A stretch of DNA of 64,000 bases from Mesorhizobium sp. (GTDB taxonomy: Bacteria > Pseudomonadota > Alphaproteobacteria > Rhizobiales > Rhizobiaceae): positions 124,001 through 188,000 of the forward strand of contig NZ_SUHQ01000009.1 of the NCBI RefSeq assembly GCF_004962245.1, in the 5' to 3' direction. Shown here in pieces: positions 25,692-33,926 of this stretch. The translations under genes and the position numbers were made by a program. Position 1 is the first letter of the stretch; every line of letters begins with the position of its first letter. The notes beneath the pieces are model-generated. The model was not told the origin of the DNA. It did no database searches and saw only the letters and a list, made by a program, of their open reading frames with translations.

Positions 25692-26477
25692 TCACGACAT
25701 GATCAGGCCGCCATCGACATTGATCGTCTGGCCGGTGATGTAGGCGGCGTCGCTGCTGGCCAGAAAGCTGACCAGGCCGGAAACATCCTCGCCGCTGCCG
25801 GCGCGGCCCATCGGGATATTCTTCACCCATTCCGCCATCAGCTCGCCGGGCTTATAGTCGCCCATCAGCTTGCCCCAAGCCGCGTCGTTGTAGGCCCACA
25901 TGTCGGTATCGATGATGCCGGGGCAGATCGCGTTGACGGTGATCTTCTCCTTCGCCACTTCCTTGGCGAGGCTCTGGGTGATGCCGACGACGCCGAATTT
26001 CGAGGCCGCATAGTGCGGCGTGTAGATGAAGCCCTGGCGCGCCTGGCCGGATGCGGTGTTGATCAGCCGGCCACCGTCGCCATGCTTACGGATGCGCGCG
26101 ATCGCCTCCTGGCAGCACAGGAATACGCCCTTGGTGTTCACCGCCATGACCTTGTCCCATTCGGCCTCCGTCATCGCCTCGATCCTGGCGATGGTGATGA
26201 CGCCGGCATTCTGTACGGAGATGTCGACGCGACCGAACTGCCGTTCGGCCAGATCGTAGAGGGCGGCGACCTCGTCCTTTTTCGTCACGTCCATCCGCAG
26301 CGAGGCGACCTTGGCGCCTTCCGCCTTCAGGCCGGCGGCCACCTCATCGACGCGCGCGTCGATGGCGCTGACGACGACGGCCGCACCCTCCGCCGCGAAG
26401 CGCCTGGCCATCGCCGCACCGATGCCGCCGCTGGCGCCTGTGATGACCGCCGTCTTACCTTCAAATCGCTTCTGCAT
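25692..26477 (-). CDS. Short-chain dehydrogenase/reductase, polyol/sugar type
   Basis: A 261-residue classical SDR: TGASGGIG (about residue 13), NAG (VQNAGV), INTASG for the catalytic Ser region, YAASK (YxxxK, about 160) and CPGIIDTDMW after it. The PGIIDTDMWAYND segment is common in sorbitol/galactitol/ribitol-type dehydrogenases of rhizobia. It is the last gene of a minus-strand operon with another SDR 8 bp upstream and an RbsABC-type transporter. Start ATG 26477 follows GGAGAAGAA. Function is therefore oxidation of the imported polyol or reduction of a ketose; the exact substrate is not evident. Confidence 0.82.
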   Translation of the reverse strand: MQKRFEGKTAVITGASGGIGAAMARRFAAEGAAVVVSAIDARVDEVAAGLKAEGAKVASLRMDVTKKDEVAALYDLAERQFGRVDISVQNAGVITIARIEAMTEAEWDKVMAVNTKGVFLCCQEAIARIRKHGDGGRLINTASGQARQGFIYTPHYAASKFGVVGITQSLAKEVAKEKITVNAICPGIIDTDMWAYNDAAWGKLMGDYKPGELMAEWVKNIPMGRAGSGEDVSGLVSFLASSDAAYITGQTINVDGGLIMS

Positions 26478-26485
26478 TTCTTCTC

Positions 26486-27250
26486 CTACCAGCAGACGAA
26501 GCCGCCATCGACGATCAGGTCGATGCCGGTGACGAAACTCGAGGCGCGGCTGGCCAGGAACACGGTCGGGCCGACCATTTCCTCCGGCGCCGCCATGCGC
26601 CCCATCGGCGTATCGCGCTCGAAGATTTTGACCTGGTCGGCGACCTCCGGCCGCTTGTTCATCGGCGTCAGCGTATAGCCGGGGCTAACGACGTTGACGC
26701 GCAGGCCGCGATCGGCCCATTCCATGGCGAGGCTCTTCGACATGTGGATGACGGCGGCCTTCGACGAATTGTAGTGCGCCTGGGTCAGGCCGCGATTGAC
26801 GATCGAGCCAGACATCGAGGCGATGTTGATGATCGAGCCCTTGCGCCGCGTCAGCATTGTGCGTGCTTCGGCCTGGCAGGACAGGAACACGCCGCTGACA
26901 TTGACGTCGTAGAGCTTCTGCCATTTCTCCAGTGACAGCGTCTCGGCTGGCTCAGCCCCGGCAATCCCGGCATTGTTGACGGCGATGCTCAGCGCGCCGA
27001 GTTCTTTCTCCGTGCGCTCGACCGCCGCCGCCAGGTCGCTTTCGGAAGTCACCGTGCCGGTCAGCACCAGTGCCTTGCGGCCGAGCGCCGTGATCTTGTG
27101 CGCCGTCTCGTCCAGTCCGCCTTTCGAGGCATGGCCGAAACAGGCGATGTCGGCGCCGGCCTCGGCCAGGCCGATGGCGATTGCCTGCCCGATGCCGCTG
27201 CCGGCGCCGGTGACGAGAGCAACGTCTCCATGAAGATCGAATAGTTTCAT
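26486..27250 (-). CDS. Short-chain dehydrogenase/reductase
   Basis: A 254-residue classical SDR with TGAGSGIG (about residue 15), NNAGIAG, IINIASMSGS, YNSSK (YxxxK, about 158) and SPGYTLTPMN. Its C-terminus VDGGFVCW is typical of SDRs acting on sugars or sugar acids. It is placed between the ABC transporter ATPase and a second SDR. A perfect hairpin at 27293-27318 precedes it, which could tune its expression relative to the transporter. AGGA lies 9 nt before the start. The substrate is unknown; two SDRs in one operon suggest sequential oxidation and reduction of a polyol. Confidence 0.82.
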   Translation of the reverse strand: MKLFDLHGDVALVTGAGSGIGQAIAIGLAEAGADIACFGHASKGGLDETAHKITALGRKALVLTGTVTSESDLAAAVERTEKELGALSIAVNNAGIAGAEPAETLSLEKWQKLYDVNVSGVFLSCQAEARTMLTRRKGSIINIASMSGSIVNRGLTQAHYNSSKAAVIHMSKSLAMEWADRGLRVNVVSPGYTLTPMNKRPEVADQVKIFERDTPMGRMAAPEEMVGPTVFLASRASSFVTGIDLIVDGGFVCW

Positions 27251-27292
27251 CGAAATGTTTCCTGTTGAGCCGCCGGTGCTGCCTGGGAAGAA

Positions 27293-27318
27293 GGGGCGCC
27301 AGTCCTGGCTGGCGCCCC
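27293..27318. repeat. Perfect hairpin between transporter ATPase and SDR genes
   Basis: GGGGCGCCAG (27293-27302) and CTGGCGCCCC (27309-27318) form a 10-bp perfect stem around TCCTGG. On the minus strand the stem is followed by TTCTTCC, so partial termination or mRNA stabilisation inside the operon is plausible. Confidence 0.6.
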
Positions 27319-27388
27319 GCGCGGTCCGGTGCCTGGGAGGATATCACCTGCTGCGCTTTGTTCCGATTCCCCGATCGCTTGTTCCGTC

Positions 27389-28897
27389 CTAGCTCGTGGC
27401 AAGTTCCATCACGGCGACGTTGCTGGCTTCGCTGCGGTCGAGAATTCCGCGCTGGCGGCCACGGCTCAGCACCAGCACGCGATGCGACAGGCCGAGCACT
27501 TCCTCGAGATCGGAACTCACCACCACCACCGCCATGCCGGAGCGGGCGAGGTCGGCGATGACATCGTAGATCGCGGCGCGGGCGCCGACATCGATGCCGC
27601 GTGTCGGCTCGTCCAGGATGAACACTTTGGGCGGCCGTGAAATCCACTTGGCGATGATCACCTTTTGCTGGTTGCCGCCGGACAGCTTGCTGATCGCCTG
27701 GTTCGGCCGGCCCTTGACGCCGAGCCGGCTGATGCCGGCCTCGGCGAATTTCTGCACCGCCTTCGGAAACACCCAGCCGTTCGGCGCGACGTGGTCGAAA
27801 TTGCCGATCGCCAGGTTCTCGCCGATGGTCTGGTCGAGCACCACGCCTTGCGCCTTGCGGTCCTCCGGCACCAGCACGACACCGGCCTTGATCGCGGCCG
27901 CCGGGCCATTGAGGTGCACCGGCTTGCCGGCGACACGCACCGACCCCGATGAAATCGGATCGGCGCCGGCAATCGCCCGCACCAGCTCCGTGCGGCCGGC
28001 GCCGATCAGCCCGGCGATGCCAAGGATTTCGCCGGCCCGCACCGAAAAGCTGATATTCTGGAAACTGCGTTCCGGCGAGGACAGGTTCTCAACCTCGAGC
28101 AACGTCTCGCTGCTCGGCTCCGACAGCGGCGGAAACATCCGCTCGACGCTGCGGCCGACCATCTGCTCGACCACCGTGCGCACCGGAATGTCGGCGCGCT
28201 CGTGCCGAGCGACGATGCGCCCGTCGCGCATCACCACCACGCGGTCGGCGATTTGAGCGATCTCGTCCAGCCGGTGGCTGATATAAATGAACGACATGCC
28301 TTCCGCCTTGAGCTTGCGGATCTGCTGGAACAACAGTTCCGTTTCCTCGCCGCCAAGGGCGGCTGTCGGTTCGTCGAAGATCAGAAGCTCGGCATTGAGC
28401 GTCAGCGCCTTGGCGATCTCGACCTGTTGCTGGGCGGCGATGCGCAGCGTGCGCACCTTGCGCTCCGGCGAGACATCGAGGCCAAGCCGCTTCAACTGCG
28501 CCGATGCCCGCGCATTCATAGCCGCGCGGTCGATACGGCCGCCGCGCATCGGCAGGCGCCCGACATAGACGTTCTCGGCAACCGAAAGGTCCGGCAGCAG
28601 CTTCAGTTCCTGGTGGATCATGCCGACGCCGGCGTCGATGGCCGCAGCGGGAGAGGCGGGGGAATAGGGTCTCCCCCGCCATGTGATGGTGCCGGCATCG
28701 GGCTTGGTCGACCCGGCGATGATGTTCGAGACGGTGGACTTGCCCGCGCCGTTTTCTCCAAGCAGCGCCACGACCTCGCCCGGCCGCACCTCGAAACTCG
28801 CATCGGCCAGGACCTGGACCGGTCCGTAGCTCTTGCAGAGGCCGCTGACGGAGAGCCCCAGATGCGGGGTCTGCGTATGGCTGGGGTTCAAGGACAT
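27389..28897 (-). CDS. Sugar ABC transporter ATPase, double nucleotide-binding domain (RbsA/XylG type)
   Basis: A 502-residue protein with two ATPase domains. The first has Walker A GENGAGKST (about residue 49) and Walker B LLIFDEPTAAL. The second has a degenerate P-loop (GLIGAGRTE), signature LSGGNQQKV and Walker B VFILDEPTRGIDVG, as in all RbsA/MglA proteins. It powers uptake by the permease encoded upstream. The start is ATG 28897; a TTG five codons earlier is an alternative. It lies 34 bp downstream of the binding-protein gene. Confidence 0.88.
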   Translation of the reverse strand: MSLNPSHTQTPHLGLSVSGLCKSYGPVQVLADASFEVRPGEVVALLGENGAGKSTVSNIIAGSTKPDAGTITWRGRPYSPASPAAAIDAGVGMIHQELKLLPDLSVAENVYVGRLPMRGGRIDRAAMNARASAQLKRLGLDVSPERKVRTLRIAAQQQVEIAKALTLNAELLIFDEPTAALGGEETELLFQQIRKLKAEGMSFIYISHRLDEIAQIADRVVVMRDGRIVARHERADIPVRTVVEQMVGRSVERMFPPLSEPSSETLLEVENLSSPERSFQNISFSVRAGEILGIAGLIGAGRTELVRAIAGADPISSGSVRVAGKPVHLNGPAAAIKAGVVLVPEDRKAQGVVLDQTIGENLAIGNFDHVAPNGWVFPKAVQKFAEAGISRLGVKGRPNQAISKLSGGNQQKVIIAKWISRPPKVFILDEPTRGIDVGARAAIYDVIADLARSGMAVVVVSSDLEEVLGLSHRVLVLSRGRQRGILDRSEASNVAVMELATS

Positions 28898-28931
28898 CGT
28901 TCCGCTCGTCAATCGTCAGGGATGCCTGGTG

Positions 28932-29870
28932 TCAGGGGTGCTTGGCGATGAACTGATCGACATTGTCCTTGGTGGTCAGCGTCGCGTCCTGCAGCTGTTC
29001 CGCGGGAATGGTTTCGCCGGCCACCAGCTTGATCGCCGCGTCGACAGCAAGCCGGCCCATGCCTTGCGTCTGCTGCGTCGCGGTCACGTCGAAGACGCCG
29101 CCCTTCAGAGCCTTGAGCGCCGCCACGTCGCCGTCGAAGCCGGCAACCCAGACCTTGTGGCCGGGATTGGCGACCTTGACCGCCTGCGCGGCACCGAGCG
29201 CCAGCGCATCGGCCTGGCCGATGACGATCGACACGTCGGGATGCGACTGCAGCAGGTCCTGCGTCAGCTTGAAGCCTTCATCCTGGTGCCAGCCTTCGCT
29301 CCACAGCTCGCCGACCACCTTGATGTCGGGATAGGCGCTCAGGGCTTCGCCGCAGCCCTTCGACCGGTCGACCTCGGGCGTCGTGCCTTTCTGGCCATGG
29401 ATGATGATCAGCTCGCCCTTGCCGCCCGCCTGCTTGGCGATGTAGTCGCAAACCGCCTTGGCCGATGCCACGCTGTTGGTGGCGATGAAAGTGTCGCCGG
29501 GGGCGCCGTCGGCGTTGCGGTCGACATTGATGACCGGGATGCCGGCAGCCTTGGCCGTCTTGGTCGGCACGGTGGCGGCGGTGGCGCCGGCCGGGATGTA
29601 GATCAACGCATCGATGTTCTGCGTGATCAGGTCCTGCACCTGGCTGACCTGGGTCGCCGAATCGCCCTTGGCGTCGACGGTGATGATCTCGATGCCCTTT
29701 TCCTTGCCATAGGCTTCGACCGACTGCTTGATCTGGTTGAAGAAGTCGGCCTGCAGATTGGCGACGGCAAGGCCAAGCTTCTTGGCTTCCTTGGCCGAGG
29801 CCATGTCGGACAGCCCGAGCAGCGGGATGATTGCCGCGGCAGCGAGCAGCAATGAGCGTTTGGTCAGCAT
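28932..29870 (-). CDS. Sugar ABC transporter substrate-binding protein (RbsB-like)
   Basis: A 312-residue periplasmic protein: signal peptide MLTKRSLLLAAAAIIPLLG with cleavage near ASA-K (residue 26), then a two-lobed Peripla_BP_4 domain with NIDALIYIPAGATAA, PVINVDRNADG and VWVAGFDGD. The VDRNAD and GFDGD segments are typical pentose/polyol ligand loops. It is the middle gene of the permease-binding protein-ATPase order, unusual because the permease comes first. The cargo is probably a pentose or sugar alcohol, judged from the dehydrogenases and kinase nearby. Confidence 0.88.
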   Translation of the reverse strand: MLTKRSLLLAAAAIIPLLGLSDMASAKEAKKLGLAVANLQADFFNQIKQSVEAYGKEKGIEIITVDAKGDSATQVSQVQDLITQNIDALIYIPAGATAATVPTKTAKAAGIPVINVDRNADGAPGDTFIATNSVASAKAVCDYIAKQAGGKGELIIIHGQKGTTPEVDRSKGCGEALSAYPDIKVVGELWSEGWHQDEGFKLTQDLLQSHPDVSIVIGQADALALGAAQAVKVANPGHKVWVAGFDGDVAALKALKGGVFDVTATQQTQGMGRLAVDAAIKLVAGETIPAEQLQDATLTTKDNVDQFIAKHP

Positions 29871-30007
29871 GTGTTTCCTCCGTTGATGTTCAATCTGTCC
29901 TGCCGGCGCATCACGGCGCCCCCTTGGCCGAACAACTCCCAGTTTTTCGGATCAACCGATCCGTTTTCGCCCGGATACCCCCAAGCGAATCTCATCGCGC
30001 CCGCCCT

Positions 30008-31018
30008 TCATTGTGCTCTGCGCCGCCATGTATCAGTGGCCACTGCCAGCGCGATCACCACGCCGATCACCACCTGCTGGATGAAGGGCGACACACCGAG
30101 CAGGTTCAGCCCGTTGCGCAGCACGCCGATGATGAGCACGCCGACGGCGGTGCCGCCGATCGAGCCGACGCCGCCCGACAGGCTGGCGCCGCCGATCACC
30201 ACCGCCGCGATCGTGTCCAGCTCGTAGCCGAAGCCGGAGCTCGGCTGGACGGAATCGAGCCGTGCCGCAAGCACGATGCCGGCAAGCCCGGCCAGCACGC
30301 CGCAGATCGCGTAGACCCAGTTGGTCAGCGACTTGACCGGTATGCCGGACAGCCGGGCGACCTCGGCGCTGCCGCCAATCGCGTAGAGGCTGCGGCCGGT
30401 CGCGCGATAATTCAGGAAGATCGCGAAGATGATGGCCAGCACGATCATCAAGCCGACGGTGACCGACAGGAAGCCGAAATGACGAATGATCGACAGGCTG
30501 GTGAACCAGTCGGGAAAGCCGATGATCTGCGAGCCGTCGGTGATCATGTTGGCGAGGCCGCGCGCCACCGACATCATGGCCAGCGTGGCGATGAAGGGCG
30601 GCAGTTTGGTGACGGTTACGAGCAGGCCTGAAACCAGTCCGCAAAGTCCAGCAACGACAAGCGCCGTGACGATGCCAGCGGACATGCCGAGATTGAGATG
30701 ATCCGGATGAGCGACGAAGCCCATCACCATGGCGGCGAGCGCCAGCACGGAGCCGACGGACAGATCGATGCCGCCGATCAGGATGACCAGCGTCATGCCG
30801 ATCGCCATGATGCCGAGCACGGTGACCTGGTCGAGCACGTTGAGGATGTTGCGGAACGTCAGGAACGTGTCGGTGGTCAGCGACAGGACAAGGCACAAAA
30901 GCACCAGCCCGATCAGCGGTCCCATGGTTCCGGCGAACAGGGTCGAAAGCTTTGCGCCCGCCGCGGCCTGCGCCCCGGGGCCGGCCTTCAACTCGCTTGC
31001 ACCGTTGCTCACAGCCAC
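30008..31018 (-). CDS. Sugar ABC transporter permease (RbsC-like)
   Basis: A 336-residue BPD_transp_2 permease with eight to ten membrane helices. Family motifs are GMTLVILIGGIDLSVGSVLALAA (about residue 75), the ATPase-contact segment RATGRSLYAIGGSAEVARLSGIPV (about 205) and VVIGGASLSGGVGSIGGT (about 265). The start is GTG 31018 with GGAGGAG 6 nt upstream; that site lies inside a possible 20-codon leader ORF overlapping this start (31009-31071). It is the first structural gene of the sugar/polyol operon and diverges from the SorC regulator. Confidence 0.88.
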   Translation of the reverse strand: MAVSNGASELKAGPGAQAAAGAKLSTLFAGTMGPLIGLVLLCLVLSLTTDTFLTFRNILNVLDQVTVLGIMAIGMTLVILIGGIDLSVGSVLALAAMVMGFVAHPDHLNLGMSAGIVTALVVAGLCGLVSGLLVTVTKLPPFIATLAMMSVARGLANMITDGSQIIGFPDWFTSLSIIRHFGFLSVTVGLMIVLAIIFAIFLNYRATGRSLYAIGGSAEVARLSGIPVKSLTNWVYAICGVLAGLAGIVLAARLDSVQPSSGFGYELDTIAAVVIGGASLSGGVGSIGGTAVGVLIIGVLRNGLNLLGVSPFIQQVVIGVVIALAVATDTWRRRAQ

Positions 31019-31071
31019 TTTGCTCCTCCACCAGCAGTCCGGCTATGCGTCGCCGGCTCACTTTTGCTCAC
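31009..31071 (-). CDS. Possible 20-codon leader ORF overlapping the permease start
   Basis: GTG 31071 has GGGAGG about 7 nt upstream. It encodes 20 residues (start MSKSEPATHS) and stops at 31009-31011 inside the permease N-terminal codons. The overlap would couple permease translation to leader translation. There is no protein family to support it, so it may be chance. Confidence 0.25.
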   Translation of the reverse strand: MSKSEPATHSRTAGGGAKWL

Positions 31072-31451
31072 CAGGCACCTCCCTGTGAACAATTTATCTT
31101 TGATATGCAATTTTGTTCAGCTAAACTGTTCGTCAGAAAATTGTCAAGGCCCGCCGTATCATTCCACGCTGGTTTGCGCCGCGAGGCGGTTTGCCTTACG
31201 GAAGACACGAAATGCCGCGCTTCAGGTCCGGTTCCCGTCCTGCGAATTCATTTTGGCTGCTTGAGCAGGGCAAGACGGCCAAGACGAAGTAAATGTTGAC
31301 CATTTTGGCTTTCATCTCGCGTTGTGGACGATATCTTGTCGATGTCCCTGGGGCTTGAATCCTGGGCACGCAGAACGATTTCGGATCGCTCCGCCGGATG
31401 CGCCATCTGAATGGCCTTGAAGGATCCGGACGACCGCGGGAGGGCAAAAAA
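31019..31451. other. Divergent control region between the sugar operon and its SorC regulator
   Basis: This 433-bp spacer has no protein gene beyond the short leader. It carries the inverted repeat at 31086-31119 and, on the minus strand, TTGACA (31142-31147) followed after 17 bp by a weak TTAGCT box, a plausible promoter for the permease operon. The segment from 31150 to 31430 shows nothing recognisable. Confidence 0.5.
31086..31119. promoter_or_regulatory. Candidate SorC-family operator
   Basis: TGAACAA (31086-31092) and TTGTTCA (31113-31119) form a perfect 7-bp inverted repeat with 20 bp between arms, in an AT-rich setting next to the predicted promoter of the sugar operon. Long dyads with TGAAC/GTTCA arms suit tetrameric SorC/DeoR-type regulators such as the one encoded divergently. 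Confidence 0.5.
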
Positions 31452-32414
31452 ATGGCGATGACGGAGAATGACAAGGCCTCGCGCTTCCCGGATGCCGAGC
31501 TGAAGGCCCGTGCCGCCTGGCACTATTATGTCGAGGGGCTGACGCAGGAGAGGATTTCCGAAATCCTCGGCATCGGTCGCATCAAGGTGCATCGCATCCT
31601 TTCCGCCGCGCGCGAGGAGGGCGTCGTCCAGTTCCGCATTCGCGACAGCGTCGTCGAATGCATGGTGCTGGAAGAGGCCCTGAAGCAGCGCTTCGGGCTC
31701 AGTCAGGCCGTCGTGGTGCCGTCGGCCGCCGACCGCAGCAACGCGCCACTGATGATCGGCCATGCCGCGGGCGCCTATCTGGCCGACAATGTGAATGCCG
31801 GCGACGTCATCGCGCTGGGCTGGGGGCGGACGCTGAAATTCGCCATCAACGAATTGCCGCGGCGGCTGATCGCCAGGACGACGGTGGTCTCCATGCTGGG
31901 CGGTCTCACCCACGCCCAGCCGCTCAACCCGACCGAAAGCGCCTGGGAGTTTGCCGAAAAGATCGGTGCGGAGTGCTTTCTGCTGCCGGTACCGGTCTAT
32001 GCCGACAGGCCGGAGCAGCGCGACGCCTTCATGAGCCAGCGCAGCGTTCAGGACGTCGTCTTCCGCGCGCGCCGGGCAAACATCGCCGTGCTCAGCGTCG
32101 GCTCGTTTTCAAACGACAGCCCAATCGCCAATTACGGCTTCATCAAGCCCAGCGAACTCGAGGAACTGCAGACGGCCGGCGCTGTTGGCGATATTCTATG
32201 TCATTTCATCGACGCCGAGGGCCGGCTCGTCGACCATGAGGTCAATCGCCGGGTCTGCGCCTATCCGCTGCAGGACCTGTCGGACATCCCGGCCATCATC
32301 CTGGTCTCGGGAGGGCAGGAGAAAGTTGCCATCATGCGGGCGGCGCTCGCCAACACCAAGGTATCGGTTCTGATCACCGACGAGGATGCGGCCAAGGGCC
32401 TGCTCAACCGCTAA
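31452..32414 (+). CDS. SorC/DeoR-type sugar-responsive transcriptional regulator
   Basis: A 320-residue regulator with an N-terminal helix-turn-helix (AAWHYYVEGLTQERISEILGIGRIKVHRILSAAREEG, about residues 20-55) and a C-terminal SugarBP domain (about 70-315) with DVIALGWGRTLK, VVSMLGGLTHA and the typical GDILCHFIDAEG. It is related to EryD and SorC, which sense phosphorylated sugars or polyols. Start ATG 31452 has GGGAGGG upstream. It is divergent from the transporter operon and convergent with the kinase (4-bp tail overlap), so it probably controls both. Confidence 0.88.
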   Translation: MAMTENDKASRFPDAELKARAAWHYYVEGLTQERISEILGIGRIKVHRILSAAREEGVVQFRIRDSVVECMVLEEALKQRFGLSQAVVVPSAADRSNAPLMIGHAAGAYLADNVNAGDVIALGWGRTLKFAINELPRRLIARTTVVSMLGGLTHAQPLNPTESAWEFAEKIGAECFLLPVPVYADRPEQRDAFMSQRSVQDVVFRARRANIAVLSVGSFSNDSPIANYGFIKPSELEELQTAGAVGDILCHFIDAEGRLVDHEVNRRVCAYPLQDLSDIPAIILVSGGQEKVAIMRAALANTKVSVLITDEDAAKGLLNR

Positions 32415-33907
32415 ACGTTGCTTAGCGCTTCAAGGCGGGCATGGATGTCGCGCGTCGCCTGATAGAGGTCGCGGTAGATCGCCTTGCGCGCGCGATAACC
32501 GGAGACCAGCCCGTCGACCGGGTCGACATGCCTGGTGGGCCGCGCGGTCATCGCCTCGGCCGCCGTCTCGGGCGAGGCAAACCATCCTATCGCCGAAGCC
32601 GCCAGCATGGCGGCGCCGAGTGCCGCGGCTTCGTTGACCGGCGAGACGGAGAGCGGCCGCTCGAGCACGCTTGCCATGATCTGCATCAGCAAAGCTGAAT
32701 TGGTGCCGCCGCCAGCTGCGATCATCGCCGCCGGAGTGCCGCCGACTTGGGTTTCCATTGCCTCGCTGGCGATGGCTTGCTCGAAGGCGATGCCTTCCAG
32801 TACCGCGCGGAAGAGATGCTCCGGTCGATGGTCGAGGGACAGGCCGACAATGGCACCGCGCGCAGCACCATCCCAATAGGGGCTCATGACGCCGGCCCAA
32901 TAGGGCATGACGAGCAGGCCTTCGCTGCCGTCGGCAATGTCCATCGCCGCTTTCTCCAGCGCTGCGGCCGACGGCGAGCCGGTGGTGCGAACGATCCAGT
33001 CAACCAGTTGCATGCCCGAGCGCAGCACGGTCTCCAGCATGAACCCGGAGCCGGTGGGCGAGACCAGTGTTCGAAACGCGTCCGACGTTTTGACTTTGCC
33101 AGAGTAGCAGCCGCTGACGACGCCCGAGCCGAGCGAAAGATAGCTTTTGCCCTCACCGCAGACGCCCATGCCGAGGCCCATAGCCTGGCCGTCGCCGGCG
33201 CCGGCGACAATGGGCGTGCCGGCCTTCAGACCGGTCAGCCGTGCCGCACTTTCGACAAGTCCGCCGCAGATCGCGCCCGGCGCGACCAATTCAGGCAATT
33301 GCTCCGGCCGCAGCCTCGTGGCCGCAACGAGCCGAGGGTGCCAGGTGCTGGTCTTGACGTCGAGCAGCCCGAGCGGATCCGCACTTGCCGTGCTGGTAAC
33401 CAGACGTCCGGTCAGCCTGTGAACGAAGAAGCCATGTACGTCGACGAGTGCGGCCGCGTCATCGAGCGCTTGCGGCTGGTGTTCGGCAAGCCAGGCGACG
33501 GCATAGAGTGCCGGCGTCGGGTCCGGCGGCTTGCCGCTCCAGTCGCGGATCGCCGCGCGGCCGAGTTCGGCCGACAGCCTGATGACTTGCGGACGGGCGC
33601 GCTCGTCCAGCCACAGGATCGCCGGAATCAGCGGCTTGCCGGCATGATCGATCAGCGTGAATGTCTCGCGCTGGTGGGCGATGGAGATCGCCGCCACCCG
33701 CGAAGCGCCAACCGCCTCAGTGACTTGCTTCAGGGCACCGAGCAGTGCCGTCCACCAATGTTCGGCATCCTGCTCGAAATGGCCGGGCCTGGGATTTGAA
33801 AGCGGATAGGCCTCGCGCGCCTGGAACAGCTCCTCGCCATCACGCGTGAAGGCTATTGCCTTCACGGCCGTCGTCGAGGCGTCGATCCCGATTACGACAT
33901 CGTCCAT
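32411..33907 (-). CDS. FGGY-family carbohydrate kinase (xylulokinase-like)
   Basis: A 498-residue kinase with the N-terminal ATPase fold VIGIDASTTAVKAIAF (about residues 4-19), SIAHQRETFTLID, ILWLDERARPQ (sugar-binding region, about 100), and the C-terminal AAGGGTNSALLMQIMASVL (about 400) and NEAAALGAAMLAA. It phosphorylates a ketose or polyol. The closest pattern is XylB-like, but EryA-type erythritol kinases have the same layout. Start ATG 33907 lies 19 bp after the stop of the upstream dehydrogenase; a start at 33955 would overlap that gene. Its 3' end overlaps the SorC gene tail to tail by 4 bp. Confidence 0.85.
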   Translation of the reverse strand: MDDVVIGIDASTTAVKAIAFTRDGEELFQAREAYPLSNPRPGHFEQDAEHWWTALLGALKQVTEAVGASRVAAISIAHQRETFTLIDHAGKPLIPAILWLDERARPQVIRLSAELGRAAIRDWSGKPPDPTPALYAVAWLAEHQPQALDDAAALVDVHGFFVHRLTGRLVTSTASADPLGLLDVKTSTWHPRLVAATRLRPEQLPELVAPGAICGGLVESAARLTGLKAGTPIVAGAGDGQAMGLGMGVCGEGKSYLSLGSGVVSGCYSGKVKTSDAFRTLVSPTGSGFMLETVLRSGMQLVDWIVRTTGSPSAAALEKAAMDIADGSEGLLVMPYWAGVMSPYWDGAARGAIVGLSLDHRPEHLFRAVLEGIAFEQAIASEAMETQVGGTPAAMIAAGGGTNSALLMQIMASVLERPLSVSPVNEAAALGAAMLAASAIGWFASPETAAEAMTARPTRHVDPVDGLVSGYRARKAIYRDLYQATRDIHARLEALSNV

Positions 33908-33926
33908 CAGGCGGAAATCCAGCGGA

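Noticed and set aside
31340..31375. tRNA-like GGGCTTGAATCCTGGGC word
   Set aside because: No acceptor, D or anticodon arms can be formed around it.
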